A stretch of 32,017 nt of DNA from the NCBI GenBank assembly GCA_025923075.1, contig JAICGN010000043.1, positions 1-32,017 of the forward strand, written 5' to 3'. Both the position numbers and the translations under genes were made by a program. The stretch comes from Chitinophagaceae bacterium (GTDB taxonomy: Bacteria > Bacteroidota > Bacteroidia > Chitinophagales > Chitinophagaceae). Of this stretch, positions 9,055 to 17,200 are shown piece by piece (the first letter of the stretch is position 1; every line of letters begins with the position of its first letter). The notes under the pieces were generated by a model. The model was not told where the DNA came from and did no database searches. It saw only the letters and a list, made by a program, of their open reading frames with translations.

Positions 9055-9636
9055 ATGCACTGCAAATCCCCGTTGTTGCTTATTCTCCTATCCACTATTC
9101 ATTTTTCGTGTTGGAAATATCGGGGTTCGGCTCCAAACGATGGTGACGGCTATTCTCCACCTGCTCCGCCTGTGAAAGTATGGGGTTATAAACCTGTTTA
9201 TGGTGTTGAATCAACAGCGAAAACAATTTCTTTTACATCTTCTCCCAGGCAAGTTGTCTCAGGCGGAAATATTTATGCTTTTCAAAATTATATTTTCCAG
9301 GTAGAAACAGGATATGGTATCCATGTAATTGACAACTCAATATCATCTGATGCGCATCGGGTCGGGTTTATTAATGTAAATGGTTGTTCTCAAATTTCAA
9401 TAAAGGGCGATAAGCTTTATACCAATAGTTATGATGATCTTGTAGTAATTGATTTTTCCGACCTGAGTCATATACGTGAATTTAGCAGAGCGAAAGGCGT
9501 ATTTACAGAATACAGATATTATTCTCCCATTGCACAGCCACCCGGCCCGGGATTTTATGAATGTCCTGATTACGGAAATTTTGTAGTAGCATGGCAAATG
9601 GATTCAGTTACCCAACAATGTTATAAATCATTCTGA
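9055..9636 (+). CDS. LVIVD-repeat lipoprotein, N-terminal half
   Basis: Predicted envelope lipoprotein of unknown function, 193 residues. The ATG at 9055 gives a signal sequence ending in a lipobox-like IHFSC. An upstream TTG at 9028 would add nine residues with no signal character. The mature part has a proline-rich start, then strands typical of the first half of an LVIVD beta-propeller: a W-x-x-KPVYG motif, GGNIYAFQNYIFQVE, GYGIHVIDNS, SIKGDKLYTNSYDDLVVIDF. It then ends in a Cys-containing segment with no further blades. The next gene, 2 bp after the stop, supplies what look like the remaining blades, so the two probably form one functional unit. Confidence 0.7.
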   Translation: MHCKSPLLLILLSTIHFSCWKYRGSAPNDGDGYSPPAPPVKVWGYKPVYGVESTAKTISFTSSPRQVVSGGNIYAFQNYIFQVETGYGIHVIDNSISSDAHRVGFINVNGCSQISIKGDKLYTNSYDDLVVIDFSDLSHIREFSRAKGVFTEYRYYSPIAQPPGPGFYECPDYGNFVVAWQMDSVTQQCYKSF

Positions 9637-9638
9637 CT

Positions 9639-10379
9639 ATGACGAAGCTAAAATATCTCAATAATATTTTTTGGAGCCTCGTTCTTCTTAGCTGTGAAAA
9701 AACTGGTGATGCATCAGCAAATCTTTCGACCGGTAAGGGAGGTTCTTTATCTAAGTTTACCATTATTGGGAATTATGTATATGCAGTGAGCAGTCATTTT
9801 TTATATACGATCGATATTTCAAACCCATCCCTGCCTTCCAAAGTAAATGAGAGCCCGTTAAACTTTGATATGGAAACACTTTACCCATACAAAAACCGCT
9901 TATTCATCGGTTCGAAAACAGGATTGTATATTTATTCTCTCGAACAGCCTTCTGCACCTAAGTTAATTGGTGAAGCAAAACATGGAAGAAGCTGTGATCC
10001 CGTTGTTGCCAACGATAGCGTTTCTTACTCTACGTTAAAAGGAAGCACATTTTGTGGCCCTGCAACAAGCGGCTTGTATGTTTATGACGTTAGGAATTTA
10101 AGTGCCCCTGTGCTTACGAAGCTTATACCGCTTAATGAACCAATCGGATTAGGCATGGCTGATTCAGCGCTGTATGTTTGTAATGCAAATGAAGGTCTTA
10201 AAGTATATGATATCAAAGATGCTTATTTCCCCATAGAAAAATCAACGGTAGCGGGGCCAGGTTTTATTGATGTGATACCTTATGATAACCTGCTGATCTG
10301 TTGGACGGCGACCGGTATAAACCTTTATGATATTACCAATCAGCTTACGCCCGTGTTTATTAAAAACATCGCCAATTAG
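9639..10379 (+). CDS. LVIVD-repeat lipoprotein, C-terminal half
   Basis: Predicted lipoprotein of 246 residues, of unknown function. It has its own short signal with a good lipobox (SLVLLSC, Cys at 19). The mature protein consists of propeller-type repeats: GGSLSKFTIIGNYVYAV, LYTIDISNPSLPSK, METLYPYKNRLFIGSKTGLYIYSLE, SCDPVVANDSVSY, GLYVYDVRNLSAP, ALYVCNANEGLKVYDI, GINLYDITN. In single-chain relatives the GGS..RFTI stretch directly follows the blades encoded by the gene upstream. The 2-bp spacing implies co-translation. Whether the split is a stable family trait or recent cannot be seen here. Confidence 0.7.
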   Translation: MTKLKYLNNIFWSLVLLSCEKTGDASANLSTGKGGSLSKFTIIGNYVYAVSSHFLYTIDISNPSLPSKVNESPLNFDMETLYPYKNRLFIGSKTGLYIYSLEQPSAPKLIGEAKHGRSCDPVVANDSVSYSTLKGSTFCGPATSGLYVYDVRNLSAPVLTKLIPLNEPIGLGMADSALYVCNANEGLKVYDIKDAYFPIEKSTVAGPGFIDVIPYDNLLICWTATGINLYDITNQLTPVFIKNIAN

Positions 10380-10490
10380 TTCTTAAGTGTCTCTCCTTAA
10401 TGGCTATTGCCTTTCTCTATAATCTCAGCGGTCTGTCATTGCCCTTTGAACTCAGACACGCTGAAACTGAAAACACTACCTAATTAAGGC

Positions 10491-10613
10491 AGTGTCTCAA
10501 TTTCTTTTCTAACCACAGAAAGACTGAGTTCACAGAGAAACACAGAGATTATCCCGTGTAACTTGCTGTCACTGTGTCACCGTGGTTTTATTTCAATTTC
10601 AAACTGAGACACT
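10491..10613. repeat. MITE-like 123-bp imperfect inverted repeat
   Basis: Ends AGTGTCTCAATTT (10491-10503) and AAACTGAGACACT (10601-10613) are inverted copies with one mismatch. Inside, AACCACAG at 10511 faces CGTGGTTT near 10581, and CACAGAGAAACACAGAG lies in the left arm, the wording of a hairpin repeat found in many unrelated environmental bacteria. There is no ORF and no clear target-site duplication. A weaker related pair (AGTGTCTC near 10386 and CTCAGACAC near 10451) lies to its left. This is most of the 313-bp gap before the aspartate kinase gene. Confidence 0.6.
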
Positions 10614-10635
10614 ATATAAATTACATATCTAACAA

Positions 10636-10664
10636 TTGTTAATCCTTCTCTAAGCCTATCTTTG
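10636..10664 (+). promoter_or_regulatory. Promoter of aspartate kinase gene
   Basis: TTG at 10636-10638, an 18-nt spacer and a perfect TATCTTTG at 10657-10664 match the Bacteroidota housekeeping promoter. Transcription would start near 10670, giving a leader of about 20 nt. Confidence 0.65.
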
Positions 10665-10692
10665 CACACTCAAAATTTTTACCGGGCTATTT

Positions 10693-12015
10693 ATGAAAGT
10701 AATGAAGTTTGGCGGTACGTCTGTAGGAAGACCGGAGCGAATGTTCCAGGTGGCAGAACTTATAACTGCAAGCGATGAACCGACAATTGTTGTATTAAGT
10801 GCATTGAGTGGAACTACCAACGCGTTGGTCACCATCGCCGGATATATCGCAAAAGGCGAAAGAACATTGGCCAAGCAGGAGATCGCAAAACTTGAATCCC
10901 ATTACAATGATTTTGTTTCGAAACTGGTAAAGAAGCCTGAACTACTGGAGAAAGCGAAAGCTGTCATCGATGAACATTTCGAATTTCTTAATATTATTCT
11001 GAAAATCTCTTTTAGTGAAGCATTGAGCAAAGATATTCTTGCGCAGGGTGAATTACTTTCAACAAAATTATTCTGTGTTTACCTGGAAGAAAGCGGAGTT
11101 GATCATGAATTATTACCAGCGCTTGAATTTATGAGCATCGATAGTTATGATGAACCGCAAATTGGGAGTATCAAGATCAAACTATCGCAACTGCTAAAGC
11201 AGCATAAAACAAAAAAGCTTTTTATTACCCAGGGATATATTTGTCGCAATGCAAGGGGTGAAGTGGACAACCTGAAACGTGGGGGAAGTGATTACACGGC
11301 CTCATTGATCGCGGCAGCCCTTAATGCAAGTGTGTGCGAAATATGGACTGATATTGATGGTATGCATAATAATGATCCGCGAATTGTAAAGACAACCGTA
11401 CCGGTTGAGCAGTTGAGTTTCGAGGAAGCGGCAGAGCTTGCCTATTTCGGCGCAAAGATCCTGCACCCAGCCTCTATATGGCCTGCGCAAACTTATAAAG
11501 TACCGGTTAAGTTGTTAAACACTATGCAACCCGCAGCAAAGGGAACAACGATCTCGGAAATAGCAGAATCGGTAGGAGTAAAGGCTGTCGCTGCAAAAGA
11601 TAATATTACTGCAATCCGCATCAAGAGCAGCCGGATGTTGTTGGCTTATGGTTTTCTAAGAAAAATATTCGAAGTGTTTGAAAAGTATCGTACCCCCATC
11701 GATATGATCACGACGTCCGAAGTAGCAGTTTCCTTGACGATAGACAACACAACTCAATTAAGAGAAATTTTAAAAGAGCTGGAACCATTTGGTACAATTG
11801 AAGTGGATAGGGATCAGGCGATCATTTCAGTGGTGGGTAATGAAATTTCGCAGACAAGAGATATGATCAAAAAATTATTTGGTTCTATCGTAAATATTCC
11901 TGTCCGGATGGTGTCTTATGGCGGTAGTCCCCATAATATTTCTTTGCTTGTTTCAGCAAAACACAAAACGCAAATTCTTCAGCAATTGAATAAGGGAATG
12001 TTTGGCTTAGATTAG
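10693..12015 (+). CDS. lysC: Aspartate kinase (monofunctional)
   Basis: Phosphorylates L-aspartate, the first step to lysine, threonine and methionine. The 440-residue protein starts with KFGGTSVG (5-12), the nucleotide/substrate loop of the amino-acid kinase fold. It continues with ITQGYICRN, LKRGGSDYTASLIAAAL and EIWTDIDGMHNNDPR, where the aspartate- and ATP-binding residues lie. Two ACT regulatory domains fill the region from about residue 300, which implies feedback control by an end-product amino acid. There is no fused homoserine dehydrogenase. No other pathway gene is adjacent. Confidence 0.95.
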   Translation: MKVMKFGGTSVGRPERMFQVAELITASDEPTIVVLSALSGTTNALVTIAGYIAKGERTLAKQEIAKLESHYNDFVSKLVKKPELLEKAKAVIDEHFEFLNIILKISFSEALSKDILAQGELLSTKLFCVYLEESGVDHELLPALEFMSIDSYDEPQIGSIKIKLSQLLKQHKTKKLFITQGYICRNARGEVDNLKRGGSDYTASLIAAALNASVCEIWTDIDGMHNNDPRIVKTTVPVEQLSFEEAAELAYFGAKILHPASIWPAQTYKVPVKLLNTMQPAAKGTTISEIAESVGVKAVAAKDNITAIRIKSSRMLLAYGFLRKIFEVFEKYRTPIDMITTSEVAVSLTIDNTTQLREILKELEPFGTIEVDRDQAIISVVGNEISQTRDMIKKLFGSIVNIPVRMVSYGGSPHNISLLVSAKHKTQILQQLNKGMFGLD

Positions 12016-12065
12016 GTTGAGGCTAAGATTGAAATTGAGGATAGAACGTAATCTCAACCTTAATC
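12010..12065. terminator. Possible bidirectional terminator between lysC and the plug gene
   Basis: GATTAGGTTGAG at 12010-12021 pairs with CTCAACCTTAATC at 12053-12065 (12 bp with one bulge, 31-nt loop). It covers both stop codons of the convergent genes. U-runs are poor, so termination is a guess. Confidence 0.3.
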
Positions 12066-12518
12066 TTCTTCTTCCTCATCCTCACCTCTGAAAGTATAGA
12101 TAGCTATCGTACCCCCACCGCCATTACCGATAGCTCCGGCAAACGGGCCTTTGATCACTTTGATCATTGCAATATCATTTACAGATAGCGAGTTCAGGAA
12201 ACCGGCATCCAACCGCATTTCATCCACATAAATGGTGGCCACTGAACCACGAATAACCGGAACCCTCGTGCCATTTCTTGAAATGAAAACCTGCAAACCG
12301 GCAACTCTGCCTTCGAGCCAATCAAGAATATTAAAGTACGCCTGTACATTTTCATTCTCTACATCTATAATAGTTCCGTCAGCGCTTTTGAACATACCAC
12401 TGGCGTACTGATCATTTAAGATCTCTTTCTGGCTTTTTGCATGTCTTGAAACCCTGACCTGGGCCGTTACGGTGAACCCGGTTGCAAATAATGCGGCTAA
12501 TAATAGTATCTTTTTCAT
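12060..12518 (-). CDS. Small secreted TonB-plug-domain protein
   Basis: Function unknown. The 152-residue product has a signal peptide (MKKILLLAALFATGFTVTAQ) and then, from about 50 to 145, a pattern matching the plug domain of TonB-dependent receptors: NILDWLEGRVAGLQV, VPVIRGS, ATIYVDEM, DIAMIKVIKGP, GNGGGGTIAIYTFRG. It ends in the acidic tail EDEEEED. There is no beta-barrel. I chose the ATG at 12518 over an upstream one at 12542 because a strong AGGAGAGGA site sits two bases before it, unusual in this phylum. It could be a free-standing plug partner or a degenerate receptor, but the frame is intact. Confidence 0.75.
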   Translation of the reverse strand: MKKILLLAALFATGFTVTAQVRVSRHAKSQKEILNDQYASGMFKSADGTIIDVENENVQAYFNILDWLEGRVAGLQVFISRNGTRVPVIRGSVATIYVDEMRLDAGFLNSLSVNDIAMIKVIKGPFAGAIGNGGGGTIAIYTFRGEDEEEED

Positions 12519-12630
12519 AATCCTCTCCTCGTTCCTTTTCAAGTTACGAAATAATGCTGTTAGCGGATAGTTAAGAGTTCGGTATCAGGATGATGCAGTT
12601 AAAGATGAATTACACAAAATTCAATCCAAA

Positions 12631-12655
12631 TAAAAAGCCCCCATGGCGGGAGCTT
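12631..12655 (-). terminator. Rho-independent terminator of queA
   Basis: Read on the minus strand: AAGCTCCC, loop GCCAT, GGGGGCTT, then TTTTA. An 8-bp stem with one G-U pair and a U-run, about 65 bp after the queA stop. Confidence 0.7.
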
Positions 12656-12673
12656 CAATATTTCCTCTCAATC

Positions 12674-12693
12674 CCTGCCTGCCGCCAGGCAGG
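12674..12693. repeat. Perfect 8-bp hairpin CCTGCCTG/CAGGCAGG
   Basis: CCTGCCTG-CCGC-CAGGCAGG between queA and its terminator. It has no U-run. It looks like a short intergenic palindrome and may add to 3'-end stability. Confidence 0.5.
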
Positions 12694-12718
12694 CTTTGTA
12701 ATCCGATAAATCGTGGTT

Positions 12719-13768
12719 CTATACAACCAACAGTGCATCGCCATAACTGAAGAAACGATATTTGTCCTTAATAGCTTTTTTATATGCTTCCATAATCAGG
12801 TCATATCCCGCAAAAGCACAAGTCATGATAAGTAAACTGGTTTTTGGCAAATGAAAATTAGTCACCAGCGCATCGGCAATATTAAATTCATAAGGCGGAT
12901 GGATAAACATGTTCGTCCAACCTTCAGAAGGTTTCAATAATTTTTGAGCAGTAAAAGATGACTCAACGGCTCTCATTGTCGTAGTGCCGACTGAGCAGAT
13001 ACGATGTCCATATTCTTTCGCACGGTTCACAATTTTACATGCTTCCTCATCTATGCGATAGTATTCAGCATCCATTTTATGTTTGCTCAGGTCTTCGACT
13101 TCGATCGGTCTGAAAGTTCCGAGGCCGGTATGCAACGTAACTTCTGCAAAGCGGATTCCTTTTATTTCAAGACGCTTGATCAGTTCACGACTGAAATGCA
13201 ACCCGGCAGTCGGAGCAGCTACAGCGCCTTCATGTTTTGCATAAACGGTTTGATACCGTTCTTTATCTTCTTCATCGGGTTTACGCTTAATATATTTTGG
13301 AAGAGGTGTTTCACCAAGTCTTTCAAGCATACCACGAAAAGATTCTTCGGAATCTTCCCAAAGAAAACGGATCGTTCTGCCACGGCTTGTTGTGTTATCG
13401 ATCACTTCGGCTACTAATTCTTCATTGTCGCCAAAATAAAGTTTGTTACCCACACGAATTTTTCTTGCGGGATCCACGATCACATCCCAAAGACGGTTGG
13501 GCTTGTTCAATTCACGCAGCAGAAAAACTTCGATCTTGGCCCCGGTCTTTTCTTTACGGCCATACATTCTTGCGGGAAATACTTTGGTGTTATTTACCAC
13601 AAACACATCTTTATCATCAAAATAGTCCATGATGTCCCGGAAATGTTTGTTCTCAATTTGTCCCGTGTGGCGGTGCACCACCATCATTCGGGCATCTTCA
13701 CGTCTTTTGGCCGGATTCTGAGCAATAAGGTTTAAGGGAAGGTCGAAACGAAATTGCGATAGCTTCAT
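12719..13768 (-). CDS. queA: tRNA preQ1(34) S-adenosylmethionine ribosyltransferase-isomerase
   Basis: Transfers and rearranges the ribosyl part of SAM onto preQ1 in the tRNA wobble position to give epoxyqueuosine. The 349-residue product has the full family pattern: [11 protein letters not shown]...LIAQNPA at the start, [23 protein letters not shown], the [13 protein letters not shown] motif, [12 protein letters not shown] and [12 protein letters not shown]. The ATG at 13768 begins exactly at the family start. A longer frame from 13816 adds a Lys/Gln-rich stretch without support. Other queuosine genes are not nearby. Its leader may carry the structured RNA at 13960-14045. Confidence 0.95.
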   Translation of the reverse strand: MKLSQFRFDLPLNLIAQNPAKRREDARMMVVHRHTGQIENKHFRDIMDYFDDKDVFVVNNTKVFPARMYGRKEKTGAKIEVFLLRELNKPNRLWDVIVDPARKIRVGNKLYFGDNEELVAEVIDNTTSRGRTIRFLWEDSEESFRGMLERLGETPLPKYIKRKPDEEDKERYQTVYAKHEGAVAAPTAGLHFSRELIKRLEIKGIRFAEVTLHTGLGTFRPIEVEDLSKHKMDAEYYRIDEEACKIVNRAKEYGHRICSVGTTTMRAVESSFTAQKLLKPSEGWTNMFIHPPYEFNIADALVTNFHLPKTSLLIMTCAFAGYDLIMEAYKKAIKDKYRFFSYGDALLVV

Positions 13769-13799
13769 GGGCTTAATTTGTTTTTTTTGTTTGCCAGCT

Positions 13800-13945
13800 T
13801 TTGAATCTCCGGGCATCTTTCCAGCAAGTTTATCCTGCGCTTGCCGAAGTACCCATTCATCGTTCCGATCCCTGATCGAGCTTTTAGTCGGGTCTCGATT
13901 AAGATTTCAACAGCATTACCCCGATTGTGATCGGGAGTCTGGGAC
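13800..13945. other. Gene-free stretch with two small inverted repeats
   Basis: Between queA and the rod-like RNA element I see no coding frame of known type. CCCCGAT-TGTG-ATCGGG (about 13917-13934) forms a strong hairpin. GATCGAG near 13875 faces CTCGATT near 13895. Neither has a U-run. They could belong to the 3' part of a transcript that begins near 14050 on the minus strand. Confidence 0.4.
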
Positions 13946-13959
13946 TGTGTTTATAATTT

Positions 13960-14051
13960 ACTGGTGACTGTCCGGGAGGCAAGCAATCCGGGGAAGGGTG
14001 GTTAGATTCCCATCCGGCCTTACGGCGCCGGGCGGGTCACTCAGTTTTAAA
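13960..14051 (-). ncRNA. Candidate rod-shaped structured RNA (sRNA or queA leader)
   Basis: The outer strands ACTGGTGACTGTCCGG (13960-13975) and CCGGGCGGGTCACTCAGT (14028-14045) pair over about 16 bp with small bulges and G-U pairs. Within, read on the minus strand, GTAAG pairs with CTTGC, and GGGAA (preceded by CCG) pairs with TTCCC (followed by CGG) around an 11-nt loop, giving one long interrupted hairpin of 86 nt. A perfect -7 box TACCTTTG on the minus strand at 14064-14057 would start the RNA about 5 nt before the closing stem. I could not match it to a known riboswitch. A 6S-like or SRP-like rod was considered but no diagnostic motif is clear. The strand is inferred from the promoter. 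Confidence 0.42.
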
Positions 14052-14056
14052 GTGGG

Positions 14057-14064
14057 CAAAGGTA
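14057..14064 (-). promoter_or_regulatory. -7 box TACCTTTG upstream of the rod-shaped RNA
   Basis: Perfect TAnnTTTG on the minus strand. No clear TTG at the proper distance, so the -33 element is weak or absent. Confidence 0.4.
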
Positions 14065-14205
14065 AAGGATTTGGGCTCTCAGTTATTAATAATTTTTCAC
14101 ATTCTTTAGGGCAGCCAATACTCCCCCGCAGGATTTGATTATTTTTATGTATTCGAATGTGTTAAGCATCTTATGAATATTAAAAACCCGACTGTCATCT
14201 ACTTT

Positions 14206-17200
14206 ATGAAGCGATACTTTGTCCTTATAGTGGCCTTAGTTTTTTGTTTTTTAGCACAGAGCCAGGTAAAATCCAAAATAAAAAAGTATCCAAGCCTTTT
14301 TTGGGAGATCAGTGGCAACGGGTTAAAAAAGCCCTCTTATTTGTTTGGCACCATGCATGTCAGCAGCAAAATTGCATTTAATCTTTCCGATTCCTTTTAT
14401 CTCGCGATCAGAAACTCTGAAGTGGTAGCACTCGAAACCAATCCTGAAACCTGGCAGGAAGACATGAGTAATTTTGATTTGGGTTCTTTTCAATATGATT
14501 ATGCTGTCGGCTCAGGCGACATGCCTAATGATTTTCTAAATATCAGAACGTTGCGTATTGGTAAATATGAAAAGAAGCTGGAAATGGCAATGTTTACCAA
14601 ACCATCGATGATCAATAACCTTCTCTATCGTACGCTTTCAGACTATACCAGCGATTTTGAAGAAGATACTTATCTCGATCTTTACATTTATCAGACAGGG
14701 AAAAAACTGGGAAAGAAGGTTGCAGGCGTAGAACGATATGAAGAAAGTATGCGCTTGATGAGCGAAGCATTTCGTGATGCGGCCAAAGAAAAAAACAGAA
14801 AGGATAAAAGTTTTGATTTTGACGAAGAGTATTCTCCTGCCAAATTACAGGAAGCTTATCGATCTGGCAATCTTGATCAGTTGGATTCGATTAACAAATT
14901 AAGCAGTCAGTCGGATGCATTTGATGAGAAATTTTTATATAGGAGAAATGAGATCCAGGCCCATTCAATTGATTCCATATTAAGAAGATCCTCCTTGTTT
15001 GTGGGAGTAGGCGCAGCGCATCTTCCCGGCGAAAGAGGCGTGATTGAGATACTAAGAAGGAAAGGGTACAAGCTTCGGCCGATTTATATGAGTTCAAGAG
15101 ATCACAAGCAAAAAGACAACGTTGAAAAAGTAAGAGTGCCTGTGGTTTTTGGTACTCAACATGCTGAGGATGGGTTTTACAAAGTTGATATTCCCGGAAA
15201 ATTTTACCGCTTTGGTGAAAATTTCCTGTTTGATCAGCAACAATATGCTGATATGGCTAACGGCAGTTTTTACATGGTGACAAGAGTAAAAACAAACAGC
15301 CTTTTTTGGGGCCATAATCAAAATGTGGTGGCAAGAAAGATTGACAGTTTGTTGTATGAGAATGTGCCGGGAAAAATCTTAACTAAAACAGGCATCTCCC
15401 GCAACGGTTATAAAGGATACGACATTACCAGTCGCACAAGAAGAGGCGACTATCATCGCTATAATATTTTTATCACGCCGTTCGAGGTTATTTTTTTTAA
15501 AACCGGGGGTAACGGTGATTACATACAAACCGGCGATGAAGCAAAGAAGTTTTTCAGTAGTATTCACTTAAAGGAGGTCAAGAATGGAGGATGGAAAAAA
15601 TTTCAGCCTGCTTATGGCTCCTTTTCAGTCGATTTTCCTCAGCAACCACATGAATCATTTGGCGATAATGTGCAATACGATGCGGAGGATAAAACAGCGG
15701 GGCAACATTTTTCAGTTATAAGAACTGATATCCATAATTACAGGTTTGCCGAGGAAGACACCTTTGACCTGGCGTTAATGGATGAAAGTTTTGGCTCAGC
15801 AGATTTTATTGAAAAAAGTATCAGCCGGCAGCAGCATGTTTACAAAGGTTATCCCGCCCTTGACGGCAAGTACAGGCATAAGGATGGTTCGACCCTTTAT
15901 ACCCGTTTCATAATTCAGGGGCCGCATTATTATACACTTATTGCCCATGGAAAAAATAATAATGGGGCCGCAGAAAGATTCTTTAATTCATTTGAGTTTA
16001 TACCGTTCGCCTACAAAGAAATAAAGCAAAGAAAAGATACTGCCATGTATTTTTCTGTGGCAACAAGCTGGTTCCCGGAAGAGAAAGAAAATAGAATTGA
16101 ATTGCCGGATGAGGCTACGTATGTGACTGGTGATGACGACGGTGATAGTTATTACGAAGGGTTTGAGAAAGATGATTACAAAACAAGACTTGTAAAAAAT
16201 GACACGACTGGCGAAGCCGTGTTCATCAGTTTTGCACGTACATCGAAGTATGAGTACACTGACAGCGTAAAGTTCAATAAAAACAGGCATAAGTTCTTAC
16301 CAGGTTATGATACAACATGGATCGTTCGCAGCGATAAAAAATCGGTTTTGCCGAATGGGATGAAGGTGGTTGAAAAATTGCTTTCGGATACCAATAGTAG
16401 TCGTGCAATTCTGACAAAGGTCTTCTACAGGGACGGGCTTACCTTCCGTTTAATAACCCAAACCGATACGCTTTCTCAGGCATCTACCTTTATTAAAAGC
16501 TTTTTTGAAAATTTCATTCCTGCCGATACGTTACAAATCGTAAACCCTTACACGAAGAAGTCAAAAATATTTTTTGATGATTTTTTTGGGGCGGATAGTA
16601 CTATGAGGAAAAAAGCAATTAATTCAGTTTGGGAAATAGACCTTGATTCAACGGATCTTCCTCTTTTGACCAAAGCGATTCATTCATTTAAATGGAGTGA
16701 AAAAAAGTACCTGGAAAGAAAAATTTCATTTATTAATAAACTTGGGGCTATACCCGTGAAGGCGAGCGCTGATCTTTTAAAAAATATTTATTATGAAGCC
16801 GGTGATACTTTACAATTACAGCATACAGCGTTGGAGGCCTTGCTAAAGCATAAAACACAGTATGCTTTTGATCTGTTCAGGGATATTATTACAAATGAAC
16901 CACCGGTACTGGATAAGGATAATTCTTATAACAGGCTGCCTACAATTTACCCGCCTCTGTCTGCTCTTAACGAAGAAAAATACAGTGATGGATATGCTAA
17001 CGGCGGCTTTATGGACGAACTTTATGATTCCCTGAAATTAACAAGGACAATTCTTCCCGGGTTATTGCCATTAATGACACTTGAGGATTATAAAAAACCT
17101 ATCATGCGCCTGCTTTGCAGGATGGTTGATAGTAATCTTGTAAAGGCAAAGGAGTATGAAATTTATTTCAGTAAGTTTTTAATTGAAGCAAAGCAGGAAT

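Noticed and set aside
13960-14045. Cobalamin, FMN or preQ1 riboswitch, or SRP RNA, for the structured element near queA
   Set aside because: Short look-alikes exist (GGGAAGGGTG, TGTCCGGGAGGCAAGCA), but the full conserved cores are missing, and the flanking strands do not pair as an SRP rod around the supposed SRP motif. I kept it as an unassigned structured RNA.
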